From contig NZ_AUCT01000033.1 in assembly GCF_000429905.1 (NCBI RefSeq), positions 14,513-78,512 on the forward strand: DNA of 64,000 nt, read 5' to 3'. The notes under the pieces are model-generated. The model saw nothing but the letters and a program-made list of their open reading frames with translations, did no database searches and was not told where the DNA came from. Both the position numbers and the translations under genes were made by a program. The DNA is from Desulfatibacillum aliphaticivorans DSM 15576 (lineage in GTDB: Bacteria > Desulfobacterota > Desulfobacteria > Desulfobacterales > Desulfatibacillaceae). Below are positions 44,228 through 53,489 of this stretch, piece after piece; positions within the stretch are counted from its first letter, which is position 1; each line of letters starts with the position of its first letter.

Positions 44228-44800
44228 TCAGGGATCGTTCTTACGGCGTACCGGCGGCTCCCTGCTTGGTTTATCCATAAAACTTCGAGTCTGTAAAAAA
44301 GCGGACCTCCATGAAAAGCATTTGATCGTTTTAAGGAGGGGGGCGACGGAAACTCGATTTATTCCATTTGCCAACTGATTGATAATAAAGTTAATTGAAA
44401 AGATGCTGGATCAAAGGGCGGGGCGTTGAGGGGACTGGCGGCAAGCCTTTGCATCCGCTTTTTACTCCCTTGCGGGGATAAGATATTCATGAATTTTTCT
44501 TGTTTGGCTGATCATGATTGACGAGGGCCGCCCGGTGAAATATGCTTAAGAATTGAAGGTATTAAATTTATGCCTGCAGCGTCCTGTTCATTGCCTGCTG
44601 ATTACGAGCGAAACGCCTCGGCTGCCGAATAGGTCCATCCAGGTGAAGTCGTTTGAATTTTTGCCTGAAAAGTTGTACGAATAAGAGTTTGAAGCTGCTC
44701 CCGCCGTTGCAGTTGGGCAAGGCTCCGTCACGCGGGCTTTTGCCTGTCTAATCGAGGGAATACATACTGGTGAAGAATCATAGAAAGGAAGGGACGAGCT
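44228..44800. other. Intergenic region before the partner-switching module
   Basis: No gene of normal size. A 20-codon open frame at 44571-44633 has GAAGG ahead of its ATG but no recognisable product. The region is mixed in composition, AT-rich around 44480-44560, and probably holds the module's promoter; no convincing -35/-10 pair was found. Confidence 0.4.
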
Positions 44801-45139
44801 ATGGAATTGACTGTGGTGCAGTCGAGTGACGCTTATACCCATCTGGCATTGGCCGGCAGGCTGGATGTCGCGGGCGAACAGGCTGTTGGGACGGAATTTG
44901 CCGCTTATGCAGGCGCCGGAAAGTCCCTGATCGTTGACTTGAGCCAGGTTTCTTTCTTGGCTTCCCTGGGCATCAGGATGCTTTTTCAGGGCGCGAAAAC
45001 GCTGTTTGCCGGGGGCGTAAAAATGGTTTTGTTAAATCCCCAGCCTTTGGTGGAGGAAATCCTGCAGACCGCCGGTCTGACGGAGCTCATGCCTATCACC
45101 CACGACGAAGGCGAAGCCCAGACCATCGCAAAGGGATAG
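44801..45139 (+). CDS. STAS-domain anti-anti-sigma factor (RsbV/SpoIIAA-like)
   Basis: Protein of 112 residues, a single STAS domain (LALAGRLDVAGEQ; KSLIVDLSQVSFLASLGIRML). The Ser in FLASLG is the expected phosphorylation site. It would bind the RsbW-like kinase encoded next. GGAAGGGA precedes the ATG. Confidence 0.92.
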   Translation: MELTVVQSSDAYTHLALAGRLDVAGEQAVGTEFAAYAGAGKSLIVDLSQVSFLASLGIRMLFQGAKTLFAGGVKMVLLNPQPLVEEILQTAGLTELMPITHDEGEAQTIAKG

Positions 45140-45223
45140 CACCTTCCCTTGGCAATTCGCGTTGGCTTTAGCGGCGTTATCGTGAATCACTAACTTGCCG
45201 CGCCCGCCCCGGCGGGATTTGGC

Positions 45224-45688
45224 ATGGAAGGGGATGCAGGCTGTGCTATGGCCCGGGTTTTGGAAATTGCTTTAAAAAGCGACTATGATGAGCTTGGACG
45301 CATTTGTATATCCGTCAATGAGTTTCTTGAGTCTCATGAACTTAGTCCAAGGGTGCTGTACGGCGTCAATTTGGCCCTTGAAGAAATTCTGACCAATATT
45401 TTCAAATACGGTTATGACGACGAGTGCAAGGACCACGATATCTCCGTGCGCCTGGAAGTGGAGGGGCCGGGAGTTTCCGTGCAGATCGTCGACGACGGAA
45501 ACAGCTTCGACCTGGAACAAGCCCCGGAGCCGGATTTATCCACTCCCATATCGGAACGCACCATCGGCGGCCTTGGCATCCACCTGGTTCGCAATATGCT
45601 GGACACAATAAATTACCAGCGGGTGGACGATAAGAATATTATAGAACTTAGCATCAAGGGAGAGGCCGCTTGCAGCGGTAAAGATTAG
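45224..45688 (+). CDS. RsbW/SpoIIAB-like anti-sigma serine kinase
   Basis: Protein of 154 residues with a GHKL ATPase fold: N-box NLALEEILTNIFKYGY, then VQIVDDGNSFD and GGLGIHLVRNMLD. It should phosphorylate the STAS partner. An alternative start at 45248 (MARVLEIAL) is as likely as 45224. No sigma factor gene follows, so the output may be another protein. Confidence 0.88.
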   Translation: MEGDAGCAMARVLEIALKSDYDELGRICISVNEFLESHELSPRVLYGVNLALEEILTNIFKYGYDDECKDHDISVRLEVEGPGVSVQIVDDGNSFDLEQAPEPDLSTPISERTIGGLGIHLVRNMLDTINYQRVDDKNIIELSIKGEAACSGKD

Positions 45689-45690
45689 TC

Positions 45691-47340
45691 ATGGAAGCCA
45701 CCGACCAAACAGAACAGGCCGTAAGGCTGAAAAAACTGATCGAAGCCAACCAGACCATCGCCAGGGTTGAGTCTTTGGAAGAACTCTTTCCCATGCTCAT
45801 GACCCTTGCCAAGGAAGTGACAAACGCCGAGGCCTCGTCCATCATGCGGTATCGGCCCAACCGGAATGTGCTCGAGTTTGAGCTGGCGTCCAATGAAGGG
45901 ACGGGCAACCTGGACAAGATTCTCCGGGAAAAAATCACCCTGAAACTGGGCGAGGGCGTTGCGGGCTGGGTGGGCGAAAACAGAGAATCGGTCAATATTC
46001 GGGACGCCCAGAACGACCCGCGCTTCTCCCGACGCGCCGACAGCGAAACCGGGTTCGTCACCCGGGCTATCCTGTGCTCCCCCATTTTGCACGAAAACGA
46101 GTTGCTGGGCGTGGTCCAGGTTCTGAACCCCAAAAGCTCCAGGAATTTTGACGACGGCGACCTGGAAATCCTGGAGGCCTTCGCTGGCTTGGCCGCCGTG
46201 GCCATTGTCCGTTCCAGGCTGTTGGAAAACCTCATCGCCCAGGAGAAGCTCCAGGCCGCCAAGAACGCGGCAGACATTGTGGAGGCGGCTGCAGACGCCA
46301 TCATCACCTTTGGCATTGAAAGCCTCCGCATCCGGGGAATCAACCCTGCAGCCATGCGCATTTTCGGATACGACTACGATGAATTCATCGACATGTCCAT
46401 GCTGGCCTTGCTGGAGCACGGGGAGGAAGAGGACATCCTGGACCGCATATTTTCCGGCGAATTGCACGAATTGCCCGGTCTGCGAAAAAACGGGGAAGCC
46501 TTTCCCATGGAAGCGGTGGTTCGCATCGGCGGCAAGCAGGGCGAAGAGTTTTTCATAGGAACCTTTCGGGACGTCACCAAGAAAAACGAGGCCCTTCGCA
46601 AGCTGTACTCCGAGTTGTCCAAGGCCGCTGATTACGTAAAAACCCTGCTGCCGTCCCCCATTACGGACGGGCCTTTAAGGGCGCATTGGCGGTTTATACC
46701 GTCCACGTCCCTGGGCGGAGACTCTTTCGGCTACCATTGGGTGGACGAAGAACATTTCGCCATATACCTGCTGGATGTGTGCGGCCACGGGGTTCATGCT
46801 GCGCTGCTTTCCGTGTCCGTTATCAATGTGCTTCAGTCTCAATCCCTGCCCGGCACTGATTTCAAGGAGCCGGATCAGGTGCTGAACGCCCTGAACAACG
46901 CCTTTCCCATGGAACGGCATAACGAAATGTACTTTACCATGTGGTACGGGGTTTATAACCGGAAAACCCGCACCCTGGTTTACGCCAGCGGCGGGCATCC
47001 GCCCGCCCTGCTCATGACCAGCGGCCCCAAGGGGCGCATCCGTCCCATCGGCCTCAAGACCCCCAACATGTTCATTGGCGGCATGCCCAACGTCAAATAT
47101 AAAAAGAACGAAGTGAAGATCGAAGGCAAATGCCGCTTGTTCGTCTTTTCCGACGGCGTCTACGAGATCGAAACGCCGGAAGGCGTTATGTGGAAGTACG
47201 AGGAATTCCAGGATTTTATGGTCAACGTGCCTCCCAATGAAGGGGCGGAGATGGACCGCCTTTTCGGACACGCGAAAAAGCTGTGCGGAGAGGACACCCT
47301 GGACGACGATTTTTCCATTATGGAAGTGGTCTTTGATTAA
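45691..47340 (+). CDS. RsbU-like PP2C phosphatase with GAF and PAS domains
   Basis: Protein of 549 residues: GAF (about 20-175), PAS (about 190-305) and a SpoIIE/PP2C phosphatase domain (about 335-545) with GGDSFGYHW, YLLDVCGHGVHAAL, YASGGHPPALL, VFSDGVYEIE and LDDDFS. It would dephosphorylate the STAS protein in response to a signal and so free the target of the kinase. It starts two bases after the preceding stop. Its stop codon overlaps that of the convergent kinase gene. Confidence 0.92.
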   Translation: MEATDQTEQAVRLKKLIEANQTIARVESLEELFPMLMTLAKEVTNAEASSIMRYRPNRNVLEFELASNEGTGNLDKILREKITLKLGEGVAGWVGENRESVNIRDAQNDPRFSRRADSETGFVTRAILCSPILHENELLGVVQVLNPKSSRNFDDGDLEILEAFAGLAAVAIVRSRLLENLIAQEKLQAAKNAADIVEAAADAIITFGIESLRIRGINPAAMRIFGYDYDEFIDMSMLALLEHGEEEDILDRIFSGELHELPGLRKNGEAFPMEAVVRIGGKQGEEFFIGTFRDVTKKNEALRKLYSELSKAADYVKTLLPSPITDGPLRAHWRFIPSTSLGGDSFGYHWVDEEHFAIYLLDVCGHGVHAALLSVSVINVLQSQSLPGTDFKEPDQVLNALNNAFPMERHNEMYFTMWYGVYNRKTRTLVYASGGHPPALLMTSGPKGRIRPIGLKTPNMFIGGMPNVKYKKNEVKIEGKCRLFVFSDGVYEIETPEGVMWKYEEFQDFMVNVPPNEGAEMDRLFGHAKKLCGEDTLDDDFSIMEVVFD

Positions 47341-50300
47341 AGCGGCGGGCTTTGTTGCGTGGAGAACTCATCCCGGACGGCGGTTACGGGCAGGTGGATG
47401 ATGAATGTGGTCCCTTTGCCGGGCGCCGACTCCACGCGCATGCCCCCCCGGTGTTTTTCCACAATAATAAAATAAGATACGGACAACCCCAGGCCGGTGC
47501 CCTGACCCACTCCTTTGGTGGTGAAAAAAGGCTCAAACACCCTTTTTCTCACCTCCTCAGGCATCCCGTCCCCATTATCTTCAACCTCCAGCCTCACCAT
47601 GTCGCCTTCTTTCTTCAAACGCAGCGTAAAACAGGGCTGGTCCGTGCTGTATGTTTTTTCCGCCATGGCTACGGCGCCGTTTTTCAACAGGTTTAAAAGT
47701 ACTTGCTGAATATTCGTGGCTTCGCATTCCACAGGGGGGAGGTCGTCTTCAAACTCCCTTTCAATCTTGATCTTTTTAAAGTCATAATCCCGTTTCAGAT
47801 CGTAATCGCTGGACGCAAGCTCCAGGGCCTTTTCCACCAGCGCCTTCAGATCGTGAGCCAGGAACAACGACTCGGTCTTTCTGGAAAAGCCGAGCATATT
47901 GTCTACAATCGCCGCAGCTCTCTGGCCGGACTCCCTGATGTTGTTTAGCATGGTGAATATGCCGCGGTTTTCCATATAGGCCTTGATGTTATCCATATCC
48001 AAACCCAGATTCGAGGCTTCTTTCAGGTTCGCAGGAAGATTTTCAGACAAGCGGTTAAGCAGCACCTCCGCGTTTTGAAGCATGCCGGCCAGGGGATTGT
48101 TGATTTCGTGAGCCATGCCGGCGGCGAGCCCCCCAACCGAAAGCATTTTTTCCGATTGAATCATCATTTCTTCGATACGCACCTGTTCCGTTACGTCGTC
48201 AAGCCGGATCACGGCGCCGCCTCGGTCTTCTGACGTCAAAGGGTAAATGGTGATATCCAGAAATTGCTGACTCCCCTGAATTTTTACCGGAACGTTGGTT
48301 TCTTTGTGCGGCTTGCCCGTGTTTTGGGATTTTTGCACCAGATCGCATAAAGTCAAAATGTGAGAAAAAGTCTCATTCAAGGTCTTGCCCAAAGCCTCGG
48401 ATTCCACAATCCCGCTGAATTTTTCCGCTCCCAGGTTCCAGTGGGTTATGCTTCCCGCTTTATCCACCCCGATCAATGCAGACGGCATGGAATTGATGAT
48501 GTCGCTCAGCAGGCGGCGCAAGTGGGTCATTTCGCGCTCCGCCTCTTGCCTGCTGGTCAGGTCCCGGCAATTGACCACAATGCCGTTAATCCCCGGCGTC
48601 TCTAACAGGGAGACTACAAGGACCTGGTAATGCACGTACTTGCCGGAAGCGTTTATCAGCCTGACTTCTTCTATGGTGAATGTTTCCCCTTCCGACTGCA
48701 TTGCACGATGGAGCACCGTCTTAAATTTAAGCCGGTCTTCCGGATGGATGAACGCTTGGTAATCGGTCCCTATAAACCGATTATAGTCAAAACCGGAAAG
48801 GCGGGCCGTTGAGGGGCTTACGTATTTTATGGTCATTTCCGGGGAAAATATGGATATGCTATCCGAGGTGTGTTCCGTGATGGCCCGGAACATTTCCTCG
48901 CTTTGGCGGATATCCCGAAGCAGCAGCAGGGAGTTCAGGGCTTCTCCTATGCGCATACCTATTTCATTGAAAAGGTCTTTCTCCCAATCCGTCCACTCTC
49001 GGGAGTGGGAGCATTGGTGCAGGCCAAACAACCAGGGCTTGCCTGTTTGCGGAAACATGGCTACGGCAAGCAAGGATTTCACTTTTAACCGGTTTTCCGG
49101 GTCGATGTCCATTTCGCCTGGCGCAAAGTATTGCTCCCCCGGAGCCTTTGTCTCTATATACCCGGCGAACATACGCGCCATCCCCGGCGTCATGGGAATG
49201 TCACTCCTCCGGATTTCCGGATTTTCATATTCAGGCCTGGTGCGCTCCCAATTGATCTGAATCGAGGGGGCCTCCGGGTCCAGCGGATAAAGAAGCCACG
49301 CCCGGTCGCACTGGAAAATATCCAGAACCTCCCCCAGCACCTTGTCCAGGGCCTCCTCCAACTCCTGTTCTCCGGACAATTCCTGCTCCACCCGAGTCAG
49401 GTGTTTGAAAAAGGTCAGGTGCTTCTGCACCTTTTCCTCCGCTTCCTTCCTTTCCGTGATGTCCGTGCAGCAGCCTTCAATGGCGATTATGTTTCCTTCT
49501 TCATCAAACACCCCGGTGTTGGTCTGGTAAATCCAGCGCCCCTTCCCGACTTTATCCACGATTTTATATTCATAGGATGGAGGAACCTTGCCCGCCAGCA
49601 GGTTTTCCCATTCGTTTTTGAACATGGGAATCCAATCCGGATGGACAATTTCTTTAATGATCTTTGGGGTGCTGAGAATCTCCTGGGGAGTGTAACCGAA
49701 TATCTGTTCCGAGGCTTGGCTGCAGTATTCATATTTTCCGTCAGGAATGCCCATGCGATAGACCACCTCGTTGAGGCGATCCAACAAGCCGGAAAAACGC
49801 TGCTCGCTGGCCACTAATGCGTGAGCCTGGATTTGCACCTGCCTTTTTAGCACGCGGGTCCACAAATAAGCCATAAGCAACAAAAAAATGAGAGGCAGAA
49901 TCACCCATAAAAGATACTTTTTAATCGTGCTTGAAGCAGGCTCAGGTTCAAACATGCCAAACCATTTTCTGTGGATTTGTTCAAACTCTCCAGTTGCCTT
50001 GAGAACACTAAGGCCTTCGTTCAGGCCGGCCAAAAGATTGACGTTTCCTTCTTGAACGGCAAAACAGTATTGACGGGGCAATATGGGCGGCCCAACGGTG
50101 ACTAAATTATGCAGCCCATTTTCTCGGGAGTAGTAAAGCCCCTGCATTTTGGGAACCAGGGCGCAATCCGCATTGCCTGAAGCAACCAATTTAAGGACGC
50201 CGCTTTGATCCCGGGCGGTCAGTGTTTGCTTCCCTAATTTCTGACTCAGGACATAGTCGTGCATGATATCCCCCTCCTGCACGGCTATCCGGGCGTTCTT

Positions 50301-50732
50301 GATATCCTCCATGGATCGAATTGGAGAGCCTTTTTTGACGAATAATCCGTGGGTTACAATGACATGCGGGCTGGAAAAATCCACATATTGATCCCGGTCC
50401 GGAGAATAAAACATCCCGGTTATCATGTCGATGCGGCCCTTTTCCAGGTCCTCCCGGACTTCTCTCCAGGGCCCTAAGCTGATTTCCGGCTGATACCCCA
50501 TGATGCGGCAGACGGCCTTTAACACATCAATGTTAAATCCGACGGGCTTTCCGTTTTTAAGCGTTTCATAAGGAGGGTAGGCCCAGTCTCCGCGAGCCTT
50601 GATCGTTCCGTCCGGCGAAACGGCAAGGGAAAAACCGGACAGAGCCCAAACCAATGCAAAGGTCAGAGCAGCCAACAGCAAGCGCCCGGCCAGGCGCTGC
50701 AGGAATTTTGGGGAGGGATTGCTAATCTGCAT
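47337..50732 (-). CDS. Sensor histidine kinase with periplasmic amino-acid-type binding domain
   Basis: Protein of 1131 residues. Signal/membrane segment (about 12-36), an SBP_bac_3 domain (about 38-260: IKARGDWAYPPYETLKNGKPVGFNIDV split over the first 30 residues; DMITGMFYSPDRDQYVDFS), a membrane helix (about 270-290), PAS, GAF, two more PAS domains, and a kinase core (GMAHEINNPLAGMLQN with the phospho-His; VEDNGDGMPEEV; GQGTGLGLSVS). It has no receiver. BvgS-type kinases share this layout. It faces the partner-switching module and overlaps it by four bases. Confidence 0.92.
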   Translation of the reverse strand: MQISNPSPKFLQRLAGRLLLAALTFALVWALSGFSLAVSPDGTIKARGDWAYPPYETLKNGKPVGFNIDVLKAVCRIMGYQPEISLGPWREVREDLEKGRIDMITGMFYSPDRDQYVDFSSPHVIVTHGLFVKKGSPIRSMEDIKNARIAVQEGDIMHDYVLSQKLGKQTLTARDQSGVLKLVASGNADCALVPKMQGLYYSRENGLHNLVTVGPPILPRQYCFAVQEGNVNLLAGLNEGLSVLKATGEFEQIHRKWFGMFEPEPASSTIKKYLLWVILPLIFLLLMAYLWTRVLKRQVQIQAHALVASEQRFSGLLDRLNEVVYRMGIPDGKYEYCSQASEQIFGYTPQEILSTPKIIKEIVHPDWIPMFKNEWENLLAGKVPPSYEYKIVDKVGKGRWIYQTNTGVFDEEGNIIAIEGCCTDITERKEAEEKVQKHLTFFKHLTRVEQELSGEQELEEALDKVLGEVLDIFQCDRAWLLYPLDPEAPSIQINWERTRPEYENPEIRRSDIPMTPGMARMFAGYIETKAPGEQYFAPGEMDIDPENRLKVKSLLAVAMFPQTGKPWLFGLHQCSHSREWTDWEKDLFNEIGMRIGEALNSLLLLRDIRQSEEMFRAITEHTSDSISIFSPEMTIKYVSPSTARLSGFDYNRFIGTDYQAFIHPEDRLKFKTVLHRAMQSEGETFTIEEVRLINASGKYVHYQVLVVSLLETPGINGIVVNCRDLTSRQEAEREMTHLRRLLSDIINSMPSALIGVDKAGSITHWNLGAEKFSGIVESEALGKTLNETFSHILTLCDLVQKSQNTGKPHKETNVPVKIQGSQQFLDITIYPLTSEDRGGAVIRLDDVTEQVRIEEMMIQSEKMLSVGGLAAGMAHEINNPLAGMLQNAEVLLNRLSENLPANLKEASNLGLDMDNIKAYMENRGIFTMLNNIRESGQRAAAIVDNMLGFSRKTESLFLAHDLKALVEKALELASSDYDLKRDYDFKKIKIEREFEDDLPPVECEATNIQQVLLNLLKNGAVAMAEKTYSTDQPCFTLRLKKEGDMVRLEVEDNGDGMPEEVRKRVFEPFFTTKGVGQGTGLGLSVSYFIIVEKHRGGMRVESAPGKGTTFIIHLPVTAVRDEFSTQQSPPL

Positions 50733-50837
50733 AATGGCCCTTAATAATGGGCGATCCTTAAGGATTTTTTATTCCGGGAACTGCTCCCTGTTGATATGCA
50801 AATACCACACCAGGCTGCGTTTGCGCCATGGATTTCA

Positions 50838-52265
50838 TTAGGGTCGGAAATCCTTTATCATTTGTCCTAGTAGAGCTATGCCTTTTTCCACCTTGGGCGT
50901 CAACGTTCCGCCGCAGTTTATGCGAATGCAGTTGCGATACCTGTTGGAAGTCGAACATATCAGCCCGGGCAAAAAGCATATGCCCTCCTTCTCCGCAACC
51001 TTATACACCTCAAAACTGTCAACCCGCTCGTCCAACTCCACCCATATAAGCATCCCCCCTTGAGGCATGGTCAGCTTGGCATCCTCGGGAAAATGCTCCC
51101 GAAGAGCCAGGGACATGTTGGCCACATTGTTTTTCAGCAGGTTTCTCAGGCGCCGTAAATGCCGTTCATAGGCGCCGTTTTTTAAATACTGGGCTATCAC
51201 GTGCTGCGGAAGGCTTGCGGAACTGATGTTTGTGTTGCATTTCATCCGGATAACCCGTTCCGTAAATTTGCCCGGAAGGGTCCAGCCTACGCGAAGCCCG
51301 GACGACAGCGTCTTGGAGAAAGAAGAGCAAAAAAGCACCATGCCCCTGCGGTCGAACGACTTTAGTGTAGCCGGCCGGGTTTCCCCAAAATACAGGTCTC
51401 CGTAGATATCGTCCTCAATAATCGGAATTTCCCTCTCCCCCAACAGTTCCACCAATTCCTCCTTGGCCTCCATAGGCATGGAGCCGCCTGTCGGGTTCTG
51501 AAAGGTGGGGACGAAAACGCAGGCCTCCACCGAAATGCGGTCCAGGGCGTCCTTAAGATGAGGCAGGCTGATGCCGGTTTGGGGATCCGTGGGTATTTCC
51601 AGGGCCTTCATGCCCAGGTCCTCGATCAATTGCAGCAGACCGTGAAAAGTCGGAGACTCCACAGCGATGACATCGCCCGGCTTGGCCACGGCGCGCAAAC
51701 AGAGAAAGACCGCCTCCAGACAGCCCTGAGTAATGATTACCTCATCAACCATCCCCTGTTTGGCCGTCCCCGTGGTGCGCCGGACTATTTCCCGGCGCAG
51801 TTCCGGGTTGCCGGCCGGATGCTCGTACAAACTCAGCAACCGGGCCATGTCTTTCCCGGAAACCGATTTTAACTCCCGCGTCAGCTGCTTTATGGGGAGA
51901 AGAGACGGGTCCGGCATGGCCCCGCCCAGGTTGATAATTCCCGGCTCGCTGATTTTTTCCACAATCACTTTGGCCAGGGCGTCCACGTTAACCGGCTTGG
52001 GAACAGGCTCCACCAGTTTCAGCTTGGGCGCCGTCTGCTCCCCGTGCACCCTGGCTTTGACGAAAAAGCCCGATTTGTTCCGGCTTTCCACCAGCCCGCG
52101 CTTCTCCAATTCAATATAAGCCTGGTACACCGTGGAAATGCTCAGTCTCGCCCGGGCGTGCAGCTTGCGTAAAGACGGGAGGCGATCCCCCGCCCGATAT
52201 TGCCCGGAGGCGATTTTGTCCTGAATTTCGTCCGCCAGGGATACATATTGGAATTGTGCGGGCAT
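50838..52265 (-). CDS. MocR/PdxR-family regulator (GntR DNA-binding plus aminotransferase domain)
   Basis: Protein of 475 residues. An N-terminal winged helix of GntR type (YRAGDRLPSLRKLHARARLSISTVYQAY) is joined to a fold-type I aminotransferase-like domain with the PLP-lysine motif SSFSKTLSSGLRVGW. MocR proteins use PLP or an amine as effector, and often control a divergent gene. Here the divergent neighbour is a small membrane protein followed by truA. Confidence 0.92.
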   Translation of the reverse strand: MPAQFQYVSLADEIQDKIASGQYRAGDRLPSLRKLHARARLSISTVYQAYIELEKRGLVESRNKSGFFVKARVHGEQTAPKLKLVEPVPKPVNVDALAKVIVEKISEPGIINLGGAMPDPSLLPIKQLTRELKSVSGKDMARLLSLYEHPAGNPELRREIVRRTTGTAKQGMVDEVIITQGCLEAVFLCLRAVAKPGDVIAVESPTFHGLLQLIEDLGMKALEIPTDPQTGISLPHLKDALDRISVEACVFVPTFQNPTGGSMPMEAKEELVELLGEREIPIIEDDIYGDLYFGETRPATLKSFDRRGMVLFCSSFSKTLSSGLRVGWTLPGKFTERVIRMKCNTNISSASLPQHVIAQYLKNGAYERHLRRLRNLLKNNVANMSLALREHFPEDAKLTMPQGGMLIWVELDERVDSFEVYKVAEKEGICFLPGLICSTSNRYRNCIRINCGGTLTPKVEKGIALLGQMIKDFRP

Positions 52266-52385
52266 GGCCTGTTCCTGGATAACTGTTATGGTGGAATTTC
52301 TTTAAAACTGTATCTGTTATTGCTTTCTCACATGCCGTAATAAAAAGCAACACCATAACCACGGAGGAGCTTAAGAGGGAATGCA

Positions 52386-52598
52386 ATGAAAACGACAGAT
52401 AGTACATGGGGGCGGCGGATCGCGTATTTGTTCCGGCCGGAGGATTCCACGGAATCTTTGGCTCAGGACGGACGGCGCGAAAGCCGGCCGAAGGATTTTT
52501 CCCAATCCGATTTCGGAGCAGGGCTGGGCGCCCTGAAGGCGGCCCTTTGGATCTGCGCGGGATTCATCCTGGCGGTGGGCTTGGCGCAGCTCCTCTAA
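52386..52598 (+). CDS. Small single-span membrane protein (hypothetical)
   Basis: Protein of 70 residues with a charged N-terminal part and one C-terminal membrane helix (LKAALWICAGFILAVGLAQLL). GAGGGAATGC precedes the ATG. It lies 120 bases from the divergent MocR gene and 45 bases before truA. No family recognised. Confidence 0.5.
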   Translation: MKTTDSTWGRRIAYLFRPEDSTESLAQDGRRESRPKDFSQSDFGAGLGALKAALWICAGFILAVGLAQLL

Positions 52599-52643
52599 AA
52601 CCTGCGCTTGCGGTCTTTTAAGGAATGGGTTATCAGGGCGGGT

Positions 52644-53381
52644 ATGAAACGGAATTTCAAGCTCATACTGGAATACGACGGGACGCACTACCACGGGTGG
52701 CAAAGGCAGCCCCACGACCTGACCATACAGGAGGTGCTGGAAGGCGCTTTGGAAAAAATCACCCGGCAGAAGTGCGTTGTCTACGGCGCGGGCCGGACGG
52801 ACTCCGGCGTGCATGCGCTCAATTACGTCGCCAACTTCCGGTGCAACACCCATCTGGACGCCGGGGTGTTTGTCAAGGCCTTGAATTCCACCTTGCCCAA
52901 AGACATCGTATGCAAGGAGTCCACCCTGGCGCCGGACGGTTTTCACGCGCGAAAAAGCGCGGTGAGCAAAATCTACGAATATCACATTACAAACGGCCCC
53001 ACGCCGCCGGCCGTCTGCCGTCAATACGCCTGGCATGTTCGCAGGCGTTTGGATAAGGAAGCCATGACCCGGGCCGCCGAACTGTTCCTGGGCTCGCACG
53101 ATTTTTCCGCCTTCGAAGGCGCGGGCAGCCCCAAGGCCACCAGCGTGCGGAACATCATGCAGTCCCACATCCAGTCCTGGGAAAACCACATTATATACCG
53201 GGTGGAGGCCAACGGCTTTCTGCGCTACATGGTCCGCAACATCGTGGGAACCCTGGTGTATATCGGCATGGGCAAAATCCCCCCCGAGGCGGTCATGGAT
53301 ATTCTGGCGTCGGGAGACCGGGGCCAGGCAGGCCCCACCGCGCCGCCGGAGGGTTTGTTCATGATGTGCGTAAAATATTGA
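52644..53381 (+). CDS. truA: tRNA pseudouridine synthase A
   Basis: Protein of 245 residues that makes pseudouridine at positions 38-40 of tRNA. The catalytic Asp lies in GAGRTDSGVHAL; other family blocks are YDGTHYHGWQRQP, KIYEYHI and GFLRYMVRNIVGTLVYIG. The ATG at 52644 begins at the usual point (MKRNFKLILEYDG); the 12-codon upstream extension is rejected. Confidence 0.96.
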   Translation: MKRNFKLILEYDGTHYHGWQRQPHDLTIQEVLEGALEKITRQKCVVYGAGRTDSGVHALNYVANFRCNTHLDAGVFVKALNSTLPKDIVCKESTLAPDGFHARKSAVSKIYEYHITNGPTPPAVCRQYAWHVRRRLDKEAMTRAAELFLGSHDFSAFEGAGSPKATSVRNIMQSHIQSWENHIIYRVEANGFLRYMVRNIVGTLVYIGMGKIPPEAVMDILASGDRGQAGPTAPPEGLFMMCVKY

Positions 53382-53393
53382 TGCGAAATATTG

Positions 53394-53423
53394 ATTGACG
53401 CCCGTCAATAGCGTCTTTATACT
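53394..53423 (+). promoter_or_regulatory. Promoter with palindromic operator before the acyl-CoA ligase
   Basis: TTGACG (53395-53400), 17 bases, TATACT (53418-53423). The inverted repeat ATTGACG-CC-CGTCAAT (53394-53409) covers the -35 element. A TetR-family fatty-acid repressor is a natural candidate (inference). Confidence 0.65.
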
Positions 53424-53489
53424 AAAGTTATATCCCCCAATAGTATTATCCCCAAATACATATCATTTATTCCCACCAAGGAGGCAGCT

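Noticed and set aside
44430..44455. Sigma54 promoter (TGGC...TTGCA)
   Set aside because: The GG-to-GC spacing is about 14 rather than the required 12 bases.
44571..44633. 20-codon leader peptide before the STAS gene
   Set aside because: A weak ribosome site is present, but there is no codon run or hairpin that would suggest an attenuator.
44588..44842. 84-codon frame on the minus strand
   Set aside because: Overlaps the start of the STAS gene and has no family features.
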